Part shown: piece after piece, positions 1-9,265 of the stretch
How the letters are laid out: each line of letters starts with the position of its first letter
How positions within the stretch are numbered: position 1 is the first letter of the stretch
Made by a program: the position numbers and the translations under genes
The notes under the pieces: model-generated
The model's database searches: none
Told to the model about the DNA's origin: nothing
Seen by the model: only the letters and a program-made list of their open reading frames with translations
Assembly: GCF_007558865.1 (NCBI RefSeq)
Contig: NZ_VLPK01000001.1
Coordinates: 744,001 to 808,000, forward strand
Direction: 5' to 3'
From: Mucilaginibacter corticis
GTDB taxonomy: Bacteria > Bacteroidota > Bacteroidia > Sphingobacteriales > Sphingobacteriaceae
Length of the DNA: 64,000 nt

Positions 1-5
1 TGGCA

Positions 6-2042
6 ATGGCGGTTTCATTTACAATTAATACTATAATGACTCCCCACTTAAAAAAGATCACAGCCGCAGGCATACTTGTAACACTCGGAATAATTTTTGG
101 CGATATAGGTACTTCGCCGCTATACGTTTTTCAAACATTGCTGATAGAGGGCGGAAAAGTAAACCAGGCATTGGTGCTTGGTTCTATCTCCTGTATCTTC
201 TGGACGCTTACCCTGCAAACCACTTTTAAATATATCTTCATTACCCTGCAAGCCGATAACAAAGGCGAAGGCGGGATCTTTTCATTATACGCGCTGGTTA
301 GGCGCTATGGCAAATGGCTGGCCATACCTGCTATAATTGGCGCGGGCACCTTACTGGCCGATGGTATTATCACCCCTCCTATCTCTGTAACTTCGGCTAT
401 TGAAGGGTTAAATAACGTTCCTGCACTATCGGCTGCATTTGTACCGGGCAATAATTTGATCCTGGGCATTGTGATCGGCATTATGTTGTTGCTCTTTTTC
501 TTTCAGCAATTTGGCACCAAGGTGGTAGGTACCGCTTTTGGGCCGGTAATGCTACTATGGTTTTTAATGATAGGCGGCTTAGGCCTGTTGCAGGTAATAC
601 ATGACCCGGGCATTTTTAAAGCATTGAACCCATATTATGGCATACGCTTATTGATAGACCACCCTAAAGGTTTCTGGTTATTAGGCGCGGTGTTTTTGTG
701 TACTACAGGTGCCGAAGCGTTATACTCAGACCTTGGGCATTGCGGCCGCAGAAACATACAGGCAAGCTGGATCTTTGTTAAAACAACCCTCGTGCTTAAC
801 TACCTTGGGCAAGGTGCCTGGGTATTGATGCAGCCTGCAGGATTCGATTTTAAAGGCCTTAACCCTTTTTACCAGATAGTGCCTAACCCGCACTTATTTA
901 TGATCCCCTGCGTGGTATTGGCTACGTTGGCAACCATCATTGCCAGCCAGGCATTGATCAGCGGGTCATTTACCTTGATCAGCGAAGCGGTCAGTATGAA
1001 CTTCTGGCCGCGCATTACCATCAAATATCCGTCAAACATCCGCGGGCAGATCTATATCCCCAGCATTAACTGGATCCTTTGCTTCGGCTGTATTGCGGTA
1101 TCGCTATACTTTCGCACATCTGAGGCTATGACCGCCGCCTATGGTTTCTCTATCACCATAGCCATGCTCATGACCACCATCCTGATGTATTACTTTATGC
1201 GTTATGTTAAGCATTGGCCGGTATGGTTAGTCACCATCATCTTATGTGCTTTCTTAACCGTAGAATTCTCGTTCTTTGTGGCCAATGCAGTTAAGATCCT
1301 GAAAAGGCTGTTCTTCCTGGTGTTTGAGTTTGGTTTGATATTTACCATGTACATCTGGCACAGGGCCCGCAAAATCAACAATCGTTTCCTGAACTTTGTC
1401 GACCTGCGGGAACACATCCCCTTGCTTAATGCATTAAGCGCTGACGAGAGCGTTGCCAAATATGCCGGGCAGCTGATCTACTTAACCAAAGCCAACAACA
1501 GCAGGCATATAGAAGAGAAGATCCTTTACTCTATCATGAGCCGCAGTCCTAAACGCGCGGATACCTACTGGTTCATCCATATAGATACTACCGACGAGCC
1601 CTATACCATGGACTACAGCGTTGAACAGATTGAAAAAGGTAAGATCATCCGGGTTGATTTCCGCTTAGGGTTCAGGATACAGCCGCGGGTAAATGTGCTG
1701 TTCAGGAAAGTGATCGAGGATATGCTAAAGCGTAATGAGCTGGATATTATCAGCAAGTACGAATCATTAAACAGGTTTAAGATTGTGTCTGATTTCAGGT
1801 TTGTGATCCTGGAGAAATTCCTGTCATACAACAATGTGTTCAGCCTTGCCGAGTCGTTTATACTAAACAGCTATTTCAATATCAAAAAGCTGGCCCAGTC
1901 TGACGCGAAAACCTTTGGACTGGATACCAGCGAAACACATGTAGAGAAAATACCGATGGTGGTAAACCCGGTAACCAGCTTTAAATTAAAACGTATTGAT
2001 CCGCACAGCGGCGAGGTTGTTCCTGAATTGGTACATGCATAG
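6..2042 (+). CDS. kup: Kup-type potassium uptake permease
   Basis: This is a low-affinity K+/H+ symporter of the KUP/HAK/KT family in the inner membrane. The N-terminal GDIGTSPLYVFQ motif is the family hallmark. About twelve hydrophobic segments fill residues 20-460 and a soluble C-terminal domain follows (about 460-678). The length of 678 aa is slightly above the usual 620-660. The start is uncertain: the ATG at 6 lies at the window edge, a second in-frame ATG at 36 sits 11 codons later, and a start further upstream cannot be excluded. No partner gene is visible on the plus strand. It ends against the convergent ydcF-like gene, with a shared hairpin between the two stops. Identification is secure; the start is not. 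Confidence 0.95.
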   Translation: MAVSFTINTIMTPHLKKITAAGILVTLGIIFGDIGTSPLYVFQTLLIEGGKVNQALVLGSISCIFWTLTLQTTFKYIFITLQADNKGEGGIFSLYALVRRYGKWLAIPAIIGAGTLLADGIITPPISVTSAIEGLNNVPALSAAFVPGNNLILGIVIGIMLLLFFFQQFGTKVVGTAFGPVMLLWFLMIGGLGLLQVIHDPGIFKALNPYYGIRLLIDHPKGFWLLGAVFLCTTGAEALYSDLGHCGRRNIQASWIFVKTTLVLNYLGQGAWVLMQPAGFDFKGLNPFYQIVPNPHLFMIPCVVLATLATIIASQALISGSFTLISEAVSMNFWPRITIKYPSNIRGQIYIPSINWILCFGCIAVSLYFRTSEAMTAAYGFSITIAMLMTTILMYYFMRYVKHWPVWLVTIILCAFLTVEFSFFVANAVKILKRLFFLVFEFGLIFTMYIWHRARKINNRFLNFVDLREHIPLLNALSADESVAKYAGQLIYLTKANNSRHIEEKILYSIMSRSPKRADTYWFIHIDTTDEPYTMDYSVEQIEKGKIIRVDFRLGFRIQPRVNVLFRKVIEDMLKRNELDIISKYESLNRFKIVSDFRFVILEKFLSYNNVFSLAESFILNSYFNIKKLAQSDAKTFGLDTSETHVEKIPMVVNPVTSFKLKRIDPHSGEVVPELVHA

Positions 2043-2063
2043 TTAATAATACCCCTATCTCAT

Positions 2064-2096
2064 AATAAGCGGGCGAAATTGTTTTGCCTGCTTATT
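2064..2096. terminator. shared hairpin terminator between convergent genes
   Basis: An 11-bp stem (2064-2074 with 2086-2096, one G-T wobble) and an 11-nt loop lie 22 nt after the kup stop. The right arm contains the stop codon of the convergent ydcF-like gene. The U-tract is weak on both strands, so terminator function is inferred from position and stem strength. Confidence 0.6.
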
Positions 2097-2838
2097 TAAA
2101 ATAGTTGACCACATAGCCCACCACTTCTTTGGTATAAAACTCCCAATTATACAGCACATTCGAATCAGGCAGGAAATTCATTATACCGAAGCTGACATCG
2201 ATGCCAAAGAAATTGCAGGGATAAGGCACTACGTCTATTCCCGCTTTTTTAAAGATCATAGATGCCCTGCGCATATGAAAGGATGATGTAACCAACAAAT
2301 ACGGCGGGGGCAAATGGCTTTTAGCTAATACTAATTTAGAGAATTGCGCATTCTCAATCGTGTTCTTCGATTGGCTTTCTGTAAGGATCAGGCTGTCGGG
2401 GATATTGAATGCAAGCAGTTGTGTTTTTACCCATGTAGCTTCCCTAAACTGGCCGGGCATCAATATGCCGTTACCACCGCTGATCAATATGTGCGATGCC
2501 TGTTTGGTTTCAACCAGCTTAACGCCTTGAATAAACCTGTCGGCCGAGTTATTAAAATGCCCTTCAGCATCTGTTGCGCCTGATGAAAACCCACCTAGTA
2601 CTATGACACAGCTATACTTCTTGTTGCTATCAATAGTATAAGGCTTTACATCCCAGATCTTTTGAAAACATAGCAGAAAAAAGGGTGCGGTAAACACATA
2701 AGACACCAGAATTGCTGCTATAAAGAACCGCCTCTTCCGCCTACGGTTTTTGCTTAGCACGCCAATAATTACCAAAGCCATTATCCAATAAATTGGCAAT
2801 AACATAAAAAGGAATACTTTCGATACTATAAAATACAT
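2092..2838 (-). CDS. YdcF/ElyC-like DUF218 membrane protein
   Basis: This 248-aa protein has two N-terminal hydrophobic segments (about residues 5-25 and 37-58) followed by a DUF218 (YdcF/SanA/ElyC) domain. The signs of that domain are the CVIVLGG strand-loop, ILISGGNG, the acidic-Thr-Glu stretch LTESQSKNTIENA, and LLVTSSFHMRRA. Family members act in envelope or peptidoglycan-precursor physiology, but the biochemical role is not settled. The ATG start at 2838 gives a good membrane anchor. It has no operon partner, since the next upstream gene is 190 nt away and carries a palindrome in between. The family call is firm and the exact function open. Confidence 0.85.
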   Translation of the reverse strand: MYFIVSKVFLFMLLPIYWIMALVIIGVLSKNRRRKRRFFIAAILVSYVFTAPFFLLCFQKIWDVKPYTIDSNKKYSCVIVLGGFSSGATDAEGHFNNSADRFIQGVKLVETKQASHILISGGNGILMPGQFREATWVKTQLLAFNIPDSLILTESQSKNTIENAQFSKLVLAKSHLPPPYLLVTSSFHMRRASMIFKKAGIDVVPYPCNFFGIDVSFGIMNFLPDSNVLYNWEFYTKEVVGYVVNYFK

Positions 2839-2970
2839 AAAGGCTTATTACATTAATTGTCTTTACCTGCTCGCGGGCATATACCCGCTTCTGCAAAAGT
2901 GCAAAATAATACTTAAGAGTGTTTATCGAAAGCGGTTTGTCGCATAATCCTGCTACCGCAGGGACAAAAA

Positions 2971-2994
2971 AGAGACGCAAAGTATTGCGTCTCT
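2971..2994. repeat. 24-nt REP-like palindrome
   Basis: Perfect 10-bp arms AGAGACGCAA and TTGCGTCTCT surround a 4-nt loop. It lies between the starts and stops of two leftward genes. I see no second copy in this window. Short palindromes with this GAGACGCAA core are, from memory, common intergenic repeats in Bacteroidota genomes. It could also serve as a transcription terminator for the esterase gene's upstream neighbour or as an mRNA-stabilising stem. Confidence 0.6.
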
Positions 2995-3029
2995 ACAACA
3001 AAACAAAAGCTTTACGGATTAAATTACCG

Positions 3030-4538
3030 CTACCAGTTATCTGTCCTGAATGGTGAAGCCGGCAGATTGGCTGCATTGAATAGATTTGGCCTCGGCACAA
3101 ACTTCCATGCAAAGCGTACGGCCACCGGTTGGGTAACATCCGGGCTTGATACAATGATGGCATCACCATCTATAGTAGCAGTGGCAGGTACAAACTTTTT
3201 ATCGGCACCGGCAATAGTAAATTCCTTTAGCGCACCGTTTTGCGCGTTAAGGCCTTTAGCAAACTTAAAGTAGATCTTTACTTTATCGCCCTGCGTTTCC
3301 ATTTTTTCATAGATTGGACCTGAGTAATCAATACTACTTTGATGGTAGGTTTTAACCAAAGCCCACGCAGCCAAACGTTTGCCTACAATTTCCTTATTAC
3401 GCGGGTGGATATCCAAAGAATCAGCAGCATCGGTAATTACGGTGATACCGGTGTTGTTAACATTTTTATAGGTATAAAGCTGCGCATCCCGGACATCCGG
3501 TGAGACCACTACGTGCGGTGCCACCTGTACAAAGTAAAATGGCAGATCACGATTCCACAACTCACGCCAGCTTTTGATAAGCGCCGGGAACAGGGTTTTA
3601 TATTGCTCGGCACGCGGTGAATTTGATTCGCCCTGGTACCAGATAACGCCTTTTATTCCGTATGGAGGCAAAGGAGCGATCATCTGGTTATAAATCTTAG
3701 CGGGTTTAGTCGGATTAGTTATTGGGTTCCATGGTTCGCCGGGTTTTTGAGGCAATGCGTTGGCTGGTTTACCAACAGTATCCAGCTTCCATTTGACAAG
3801 ATCTTTTTTATACTGTTCAATTTTTGCAGGGTATTCGCTTGCTTCCTTGTCGTACGTATCAATCAGTTCGGTTTTTAAGTTGGGATAGCTTTGCAACACA
3901 TCCCGACTTACCCATGATTCGGCTGGTGTACCTCCCCATGATGAGTTGATTATGCCTACAGGATAACCCGTGGCCTGGCTCACTTCCCGCGCGAAATAAT
4001 AGGCCACTGCCGAAAACTCGTACGAGTTTGCCGGGATGCAGGTTTTCCATACACCTATCAAATCTTGCTGCGGCGTTTGCGCAATATTTTGCGGTATTTG
4101 GAACATGTGAATCTTAGGGTTGTCTGCTTTGGCTACTTCGGCTTCATAATTGTTTACGCCGGTGCGCCAGTCGTGATAACTGCCCAGGGTAAACTGCATA
4201 TTTGATTGGCCCGAAGCCAGCCAAACCTCGCCTAACAAAACATTTTTTATATCGATATGATTTTTGCCTTGCACGCTTATGGTGTAAGGACCGCCGGCAT
4301 TGCCGGTTTTGAGCCATAATTGCCACTTGCCATCAGCACCGGTAACGGCGCTTACTTTTTTGCCATTCCAGCTGCCGGTTATGCTGATGTTTTCGCCCGC
4401 ATCGGCCCAGCCCCATAATGCCACTTTCGATTTTTGCTGCAGTACCATATTATCGGTAATGATGGCCGGTAATTTGACATCGGCAACTGCCGCCAAACAA
4501 ATAAAGCAAAATGAAACAAGTAAAAATATGCGACGCAT
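3030..4538 (-). CDS. secreted sialate O-acetylesterase-like carbohydrate esterase
   Basis: This is a 502-aa exported SGNH-type esterase of the sialate O-acetylesterase (SASA/DUF303) family, which removes acetyl groups from sugars. A signal peptide (residues 1-19, cleavage after AVA) is followed by a beta-sandwich stretch. The catalytic domain starts at GEVWLASGQSNM with Ser112 as predicted nucleophile. KGVIWYQGESN is the conserved block III. The catalytic Asp-x-x-His is read as the LDIHP segment near residue 370. In Bacteroidota such enzymes usually deacetylate plant xylan or pectin rather than sialic acid, which fits the glycoside hydrolases upstream. It lies at the far end of the leftward rhamnose-locus genes but is separated from them by a 305-nt gap holding a repeat element, so it may have its own promoter. 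Confidence 0.88.
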   Translation of the reverse strand: MRRIFLLVSFCFICLAAVADVKLPAIITDNMVLQQKSKVALWGWADAGENISITGSWNGKKVSAVTGADGKWQLWLKTGNAGGPYTISVQGKNHIDIKNVLLGEVWLASGQSNMQFTLGSYHDWRTGVNNYEAEVAKADNPKIHMFQIPQNIAQTPQQDLIGVWKTCIPANSYEFSAVAYYFAREVSQATGYPVGIINSSWGGTPAESWVSRDVLQSYPNLKTELIDTYDKEASEYPAKIEQYKKDLVKWKLDTVGKPANALPQKPGEPWNPITNPTKPAKIYNQMIAPLPPYGIKGVIWYQGESNSPRAEQYKTLFPALIKSWRELWNRDLPFYFVQVAPHVVVSPDVRDAQLYTYKNVNNTGITVITDAADSLDIHPRNKEIVGKRLAAWALVKTYHQSSIDYSGPIYEKMETQGDKVKIYFKFAKGLNAQNGALKEFTIAGADKKFVPATATIDGDAIIVSSPDVTQPVAVRFAWKFVPRPNLFNAANLPASPFRTDNW

Positions 4539-4632
4539 AATGGATTATTTAGGTGTGTTTTACAAACATATCTAAAATATTAAAACGCAGGTATGTTATC
4601 CATTATACAATTTGATCAATTTGAAAAGAAGC

Positions 4633-4824
4633 TGTCATGCTGAGGAACGAAGTATCTGCCGGGCGGAGATTGCATAGTTTGCAGATCTTTTAGTTCCCCT
4701 CTTGAGAGGGGGCGTGTTGAGTGTGCGGCTGCCGGGGTGTGTTATCACGCGAAAAGGACACACCCCTCCGCCCCTCTCAAGAGGGGAATCGCACTACCCC
4801 ACGCTTTCAGGGTTCAGAATGACA
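4633..4824. repeat. compound inverted-repeat (MITE-like) element
   Basis: The gap 4539-4843 has no gene but holds a nested palindromic element. Its ends are imperfect inverted repeats (TGTCATGCTGA at 4633-4643, TCAGAATGACA at 4814-4824, one mismatch). Inside, an 18-bp perfect inverted pair (4694-4711 and 4771-4788) can close a long stem, and each arm also folds on itself (CCCCTCT with AGAGGGG). The interior is GC-rich, unlike the flanks. It looks like a non-coding mobile repeat or a complex REP element. No clear target-site duplication was found. Confidence 0.6.
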
Positions 4825-4843
4825 ATAGCTTTAAAAAAACACC

Positions 4844-6358
4844 TCACCCTTTCCCCTCATAAAAATCATTCACCGCCTTGGCGCCTCCTGCTATGTTGGG
4901 CAGTTTCATTTCAGAATATTTACGGGCGAAGATGATACCCTGGGCACCGGCCTTTAGCGCGGTCATGGTAGAGCGATAAGCATCTTCAGGAGTGGTTTGT
5001 TTGTTCTTGGCAGCGTTAGGGATATCAATATCCAACCCAGCGTAGATCTTGCATTTGCCTTGTACACTGTCTAAGGCGCGCTTGGTTTCTTTGGCGACAT
5101 AATCCTGCGGCATTCCTTCTTTACCTAATGTTGCCAGGTCCATATCCTCATAATTCATCAGGCGGTTATTCAGTTTCAGGTATTCTTCTTTGCTCAAATC
5201 GCCAAAAACGGTCGACGCGTTTGAATTGATATAACCGGCATATCTTGAACCGCCTACAATGTTATAGATCACTGGTTTAATAAAATCGGCATAAGCTAAT
5301 CGTTCATAAGGCATTTCGGCTTTGGTGAAGGGGCTAAGACTGTTGGAGTGCCAGATATGAAACCCCGCCTGGATATTAGGTTTGACAGCTTTGGCCGAAT
5401 CATATACATTGCGATAAGTAGCATGGTTAGCATCTGTCCACAGTTTTTCGTAAGCCAGTATCTCCGGATAATCGGTCATGATGCGCCAAAACTGCGCGAA
5501 ATAGCCATCAACCGGGCGCTGTCCAAGTGTCGACGCCTTGGTAAAATCAACCAGTTTATGGTAGCCTTCTAATGCCCGGTCTACATCAATACCCCGTTCT
5601 TTGGCAGCTTTGCGATGGTAGGGACAAAAACAGGTGATCCTTGCCGAGGGCCGCTCTCCTTTAAACGGTGCTATGGCGTTATTAAACGGCCCCTGCCTTT
5701 CAGAACTCCACATCAGCCCGTCAATATCATAACTTGAGCAGATATCTTTGGTCATACCGCTTACAAAGTTGATGTAATTGGGGTTCAGGTCGCAGCAGCT
5801 TTCTACATGCTGTCCATAAATACCGGTTTCCTGTAGTTTGGCAATGTTGGGCACATCTTTATGCCAGGTAAAACTATCCTGGTTGAAAACATAGGTTTTA
5901 AGTCCGCGTTTTTTGGCTTCTGGTAATACGGCGGCCAGCATATCCCAGTCGCCATGATCCGGCGCTTTGGTGTCTTTTAAAATGGTGTTCTTGTAAAATT
6001 GCGGATGCGGGGTAGCAAAGTTGCCGCCTTTAAAATCAAGATACTCCTGTTTGCCGTGATCAGGAAAAGGATAGCCCGGTATCTGTCGCCCGCCAATGCC
6101 TGTATCATAAGTAAACGTAGCCAGGAAAAGCGTATTGATAGGCCCGGCAGCCTGTATATTATCCAATACCTGGTTTACCCCCTCGTCAATAAAAGAAATA
6201 GCGCCAACCTGTATGCCGATAACATTGTCAATTTTAGCAGAAGGTTTAAGCATGGCTGCCTTAGTTAAAGCCGATGGGATCATAGCGGCTGCGCCTAAGG
6301 TCAACCCTCCTTTAACTATATCACGGCGCGTAAAATTGCTGTTTATTTCTTTTTCCAT
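4844..6358 (-). CDS. Tat-exported putative TIM-barrel (glycoside hydrolase-like) protein
   Basis: This 504-aa protein begins with a clear twin-arginine signal (TRRDIVK, residues 10-16, then a hydrophobic stretch to about 35), so it is exported folded. The body alternates strands and helices like a (beta/alpha)8 barrel, with acidic residues at strand ends such as DIDGLMWSSERQG and IYAGLDID. I do not recognise a named family with confidence. The overall style matches putative sugar hydrolases of Bacteroidota polysaccharide loci. It lies 56 nt downstream of the sugar dehydrogenase gene in the same direction, consistent with one operon. A four-cysteine region (residues 185-250, including CFCP) could bind a metal or cofactor. 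Export is well supported; enzymatic function is inference. Confidence 0.6.
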   Translation of the reverse strand: MEKEINSNFTRRDIVKGGLTLGAAAMIPSALTKAAMLKPSAKIDNVIGIQVGAISFIDEGVNQVLDNIQAAGPINTLFLATFTYDTGIGGRQIPGYPFPDHGKQEYLDFKGGNFATPHPQFYKNTILKDTKAPDHGDWDMLAAVLPEAKKRGLKTYVFNQDSFTWHKDVPNIAKLQETGIYGQHVESCCDLNPNYINFVSGMTKDICSSYDIDGLMWSSERQGPFNNAIAPFKGERPSARITCFCPYHRKAAKERGIDVDRALEGYHKLVDFTKASTLGQRPVDGYFAQFWRIMTDYPEILAYEKLWTDANHATYRNVYDSAKAVKPNIQAGFHIWHSNSLSPFTKAEMPYERLAYADFIKPVIYNIVGGSRYAGYINSNASTVFGDLSKEEYLKLNNRLMNYEDMDLATLGKEGMPQDYVAKETKRALDSVQGKCKIYAGLDIDIPNAAKNKQTTPEDAYRSTMTALKAGAQGIIFARKYSEMKLPNIAGGAKAVNDFYEGKG

Positions 6359-6414
6359 AAATTAATTGAAAACGATGTCATCTCGACCGATAGTGAGATG
6401 ACAATTTTGTTTTG

Positions 6415-8154
6415 TTAATTAGCCACACAATCCTTCACCAGCCACATCTTACCATTCGTCTTTGCCCAGATGTACAGCACATTGTCTTCGCCAAGACCAA
6501 ACCGAAGGTCAGCTTTTTTATTTTTTACCATGTCGCAAAAGGTCGATTTTTGATCACCAAACTGCAGGTCGAATTCTTTGATAACCGACTGCTTACCTAA
6601 TTTCAGGTCAGCATTTTCAACGTAAAAAACACGCCCTTTTACAATATCGCCAAAAACATATTTGCCTTTTAATAATGGGATATCGCCGGTATAAACAAAG
6701 CCGCCGGAGATGGAATTGCCCTCGTCATGGTCATACTCGGCAACAGGGTAAGTATATTTTGGGTCGTCATGTGCAGGCAGGTGATAGATGCCGCTTTTCT
6801 TTCCGTTAAAGTTTAACAGGTACGTTCCTTCACGCGCGGGCCAGCCATAGTTAAGGCCGGGTTTAAGGATATTGATCTCCTCAACATTACTAAAACCGAT
6901 ATCTGATACCAGGATCTTACCGTCAGGCGCCCAGGTAATTTTATTGGGGTTACGGAAGCCCCGCGCGTAGACCTCGCCTAAAATTTTCGAATCGCCGGTT
7001 TTAGCCCAGGGATTACTTGCAGGTATGCCATATTTACCGTTACGGCTGTTCCTGCCCATCGGGTCGATGCGCAGGATAGAACCGCGTGGGTTTGTTGAAC
7101 CATTACATAACCATGGATATCCTAATTCGCCCGAACCGCCATCGCCAAAGTCAAGGTATAGTAATCCATAGCCCGGCATGCCCGGTTTAAGCATAGGGTC
7201 AAATATAATTTGCTGCATACCATGCATGGCAGAGGGGTTATTCATCCTGATCAATTCGCGCGGGGTGGCTTCAAAAACCGCCGCGGTTGGGTCTTTAACT
7301 TTCCATTCGGTAACTACCCATTGTAAAGCCACGGGTATCGAATCGGCATAAGCAAAGTCAGCCGGTGCCGAGCCCTTTTTTTCGGTATGCGTGGTGTACA
7401 TCAAACCATTCTTTAAAAAATCGGGATGAAACGCGAACGCTCCCCATCCTGTCCCAAGTCCTGGTTCATTAATAAAGTTTTGCTTCAGTTTAGCCATATC
7501 CATCACCACGTTAAACTGCTTGTTTTTTATTTCATACAGCTTGCCCCGCAGATCAAGCATGAACATGCGGTTACCTTGGTCTGTCTTTAAAATAAATGTC
7601 TGGTTAATGCGCGTTAACGGGTTTTTTGTGGATGTTGCCGGGGCGGTTGCCCATTCTTCCAGCTTTAAGGTAAGGCCGGCTTTAGCTATTTTGGTTGGGA
7701 AGGGATCTGTTACAGGCTCGCCCAATCCCGCGGTATTATCTGCAACCTCGGCCACTTTTTTATGGGTATTGATAAAAGACAAAAGCGCTTTCAGATCGCC
7801 GGGGGTAAGCTGCGGATGAGCGGGCATAGGCACCTTATATTCGGCAAATAAGGCTACGGCCCGTTTATTGCCGCTTTTTATTACCTGCTGCGAGTTGATA
7901 ATGAATTTGCTCAGGTATGTATATGATGCATCGGCGGTAACCCCGGCCAGGTCAGGGCCTATCCCCCGCTGCCTGAAGTTGTGGCACTCGGCACAATTTT
8001 TCTGGAACAGCGCGTCCCCTTTTTCAATTACCTGCTTATTGGCCGAATAGGTAGCCGCGCTTTTTTGAGCGAAGCTATTACCCGCTAATAAGCACAAAAA
8101 CGCAACTGTATAACTACAAAAAGCCGGCAAAAAACTATTCTTTTTTAGCCCCAT
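6415..8154 (-). CDS. cytochrome c-linked PQQ-type sugar dehydrogenase
   Basis: This 579-aa secreted redox enzyme combines two modules. After a signal peptide (residues 1-30) comes a mono-haem cytochrome c domain (about 40-135) with the haem motif CAECH (Cys54, Cys57, His58) and a candidate Met ligand in VPMPAHPQ. Residues 160-575 form a six-bladed glucose/sorbosone dehydrogenase propeller, marked by NPNKITWAPDGKILVSDIG, GLNYGWPAREG and GKYVFGDI. Relatives oxidise aldose sugars with PQQ and pass electrons to the cytochrome. No PQQ synthesis genes are present in this window. The gene lies among rhamnose-locus genes, so a sugar released there is a plausible substrate, but this is inference. Confidence 0.85.
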   Translation of the reverse strand: MGLKKNSFLPAFCSYTVAFLCLLAGNSFAQKSAATYSANKQVIEKGDALFQKNCAECHNFRQRGIGPDLAGVTADASYTYLSKFIINSQQVIKSGNKRAVALFAEYKVPMPAHPQLTPGDLKALLSFINTHKKVAEVADNTAGLGEPVTDPFPTKIAKAGLTLKLEEWATAPATSTKNPLTRINQTFILKTDQGNRMFMLDLRGKLYEIKNKQFNVVMDMAKLKQNFINEPGLGTGWGAFAFHPDFLKNGLMYTTHTEKKGSAPADFAYADSIPVALQWVVTEWKVKDPTAAVFEATPRELIRMNNPSAMHGMQQIIFDPMLKPGMPGYGLLYLDFGDGGSGELGYPWLCNGSTNPRGSILRIDPMGRNSRNGKYGIPASNPWAKTGDSKILGEVYARGFRNPNKITWAPDGKILVSDIGFSNVEEINILKPGLNYGWPAREGTYLLNFNGKKSGIYHLPAHDDPKYTYPVAEYDHDEGNSISGGFVYTGDIPLLKGKYVFGDIVKGRVFYVENADLKLGKQSVIKEFDLQFGDQKSTFCDMVKNKKADLRFGLGEDNVLYIWAKTNGKMWLVKDCVAN

Positions 8155-8261
8155 ATAAAAGATAATTAAGTGGTTTTAATTGGTATTGCCCCTTACTCCA
8201 TCTAAGATATGTAACAAAGAATGCTTTTTGAGTTTCGTATCAAATTAAATACATTTTCGAG

Positions 8262-9245
8262 CTATTTTATTGGTGATGACGGCGGCGGCGAATCGGTCAT
8301 TACCACCGGCACAATTGTACCATCGGCATTGTAGATCAGTTTTTCAATAGCTACCCTTCTAACTCCACGGAACGGGCCTTTCTCGTCTGTTCTGTCCCAG
8401 CGGTGGTAAATAATGAACCATTCTTTGGTTTTAGGGTTCATCACAAAAGCATGATGCCCCGGCCCTTTGTGTGTTGCATCACTCACTAAAATAGCGCCCT
8501 TATAGTCCCATGGCCCCAAAGGCGATTTTGACATGGCATAATGCACCGAATAGGTAGCATTGTTGTAACTGCCATGGCTGTATGATAAATAGTAAATACC
8601 ATTACGCTCGTGCATAAATACCCCCTCGGTAAAGTGCGGCGGCTGGTCTACTTTTATTTCATGGTCTATCTCCACCATGTTCTTCTTCAATTCGAACACC
8701 CGCAACGTTGATCCTGCACTGCCGCCGGTATAGAGGTATGATTTCTTAGTTTTCGGGTCGTCATAAACCATCGGGTCAATGGCCTCAAAATGATCTCCGC
8801 CGGTAAGCAATGGCTTGCCCGAGTCTTTAAAATCTTTGTTAGGGTAATCAGAAACAGCAACACCTAACCTGCTCGGCTTTGGATTTTGCGGGCCGACAGA
8901 ATAGTATAAATAAAACTTGCCCTTATGCTCCAGCACATCGGGCGCCCAAAGGCCGTGGTTTTTTACGCTGTCGTCTTTTATCCAGCTTATATCTTTGATA
9001 TTGATCAGCTCGCCGCGGTTTTGCCAGTGTACCAGATCGGGCGATGAATAGCCAAAGAAACGGTCGTCCCTGCGGAACCTCCCCGTGTCTGATCCATTGG
9101 TAGGATACACCCAGTACTCTTTACCTATTGTAATGGCATCCGGGTCAGCACCGGTAATAACCGGGTTAACCTGGGCATTGGCTTTTAAAAAAGATATGGC
9201 TATCAGTGCAGTTAAAGCGGCTGATTTGATCAGTAGGTTCTTCAT
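8262..9245 (-). CDS. secreted glycoside hydrolase family 43 enzyme
   Basis: This 327-aa five-bladed beta-propeller hydrolase has a signal peptide ending near residue 25. GH43 signatures are visible: the base Asp34 in TGADPDA, the WAPDV block, the pKa-modulating Asp in AIDPMVYDD, and the acid Glu in FTEGVFMHERNGIYYLSYS. Families of this type act as arabinosidases, xylosidases or galactanases, and the sequence alone does not settle which. The gene starts 20 nt after the GntR regulator's stop codon in the same direction, so the two are probably co-transcribed. A Pro/Ser-rich tail ends the protein. Confidence 0.88.
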   Translation of the reverse strand: MKNLLIKSAALTALIAISFLKANAQVNPVITGADPDAITIGKEYWVYPTNGSDTGRFRRDDRFFGYSSPDLVHWQNRGELINIKDISWIKDDSVKNHGLWAPDVLEHKGKFYLYYSVGPQNPKPSRLGVAVSDYPNKDFKDSGKPLLTGGDHFEAIDPMVYDDPKTKKSYLYTGGSAGSTLRVFELKKNMVEIDHEIKVDQPPHFTEGVFMHERNGIYYLSYSHGSYNNATYSVHYAMSKSPLGPWDYKGAILVSDATHKGPGHHAFVMNPKTKEWFIIYHRWDRTDEKGPFRGVRRVAIEKLIYNADGTIVPVVMTDSPPPSSPIK

Positions 9246-9265
9246 GATATGATTGTTCAGTATTG

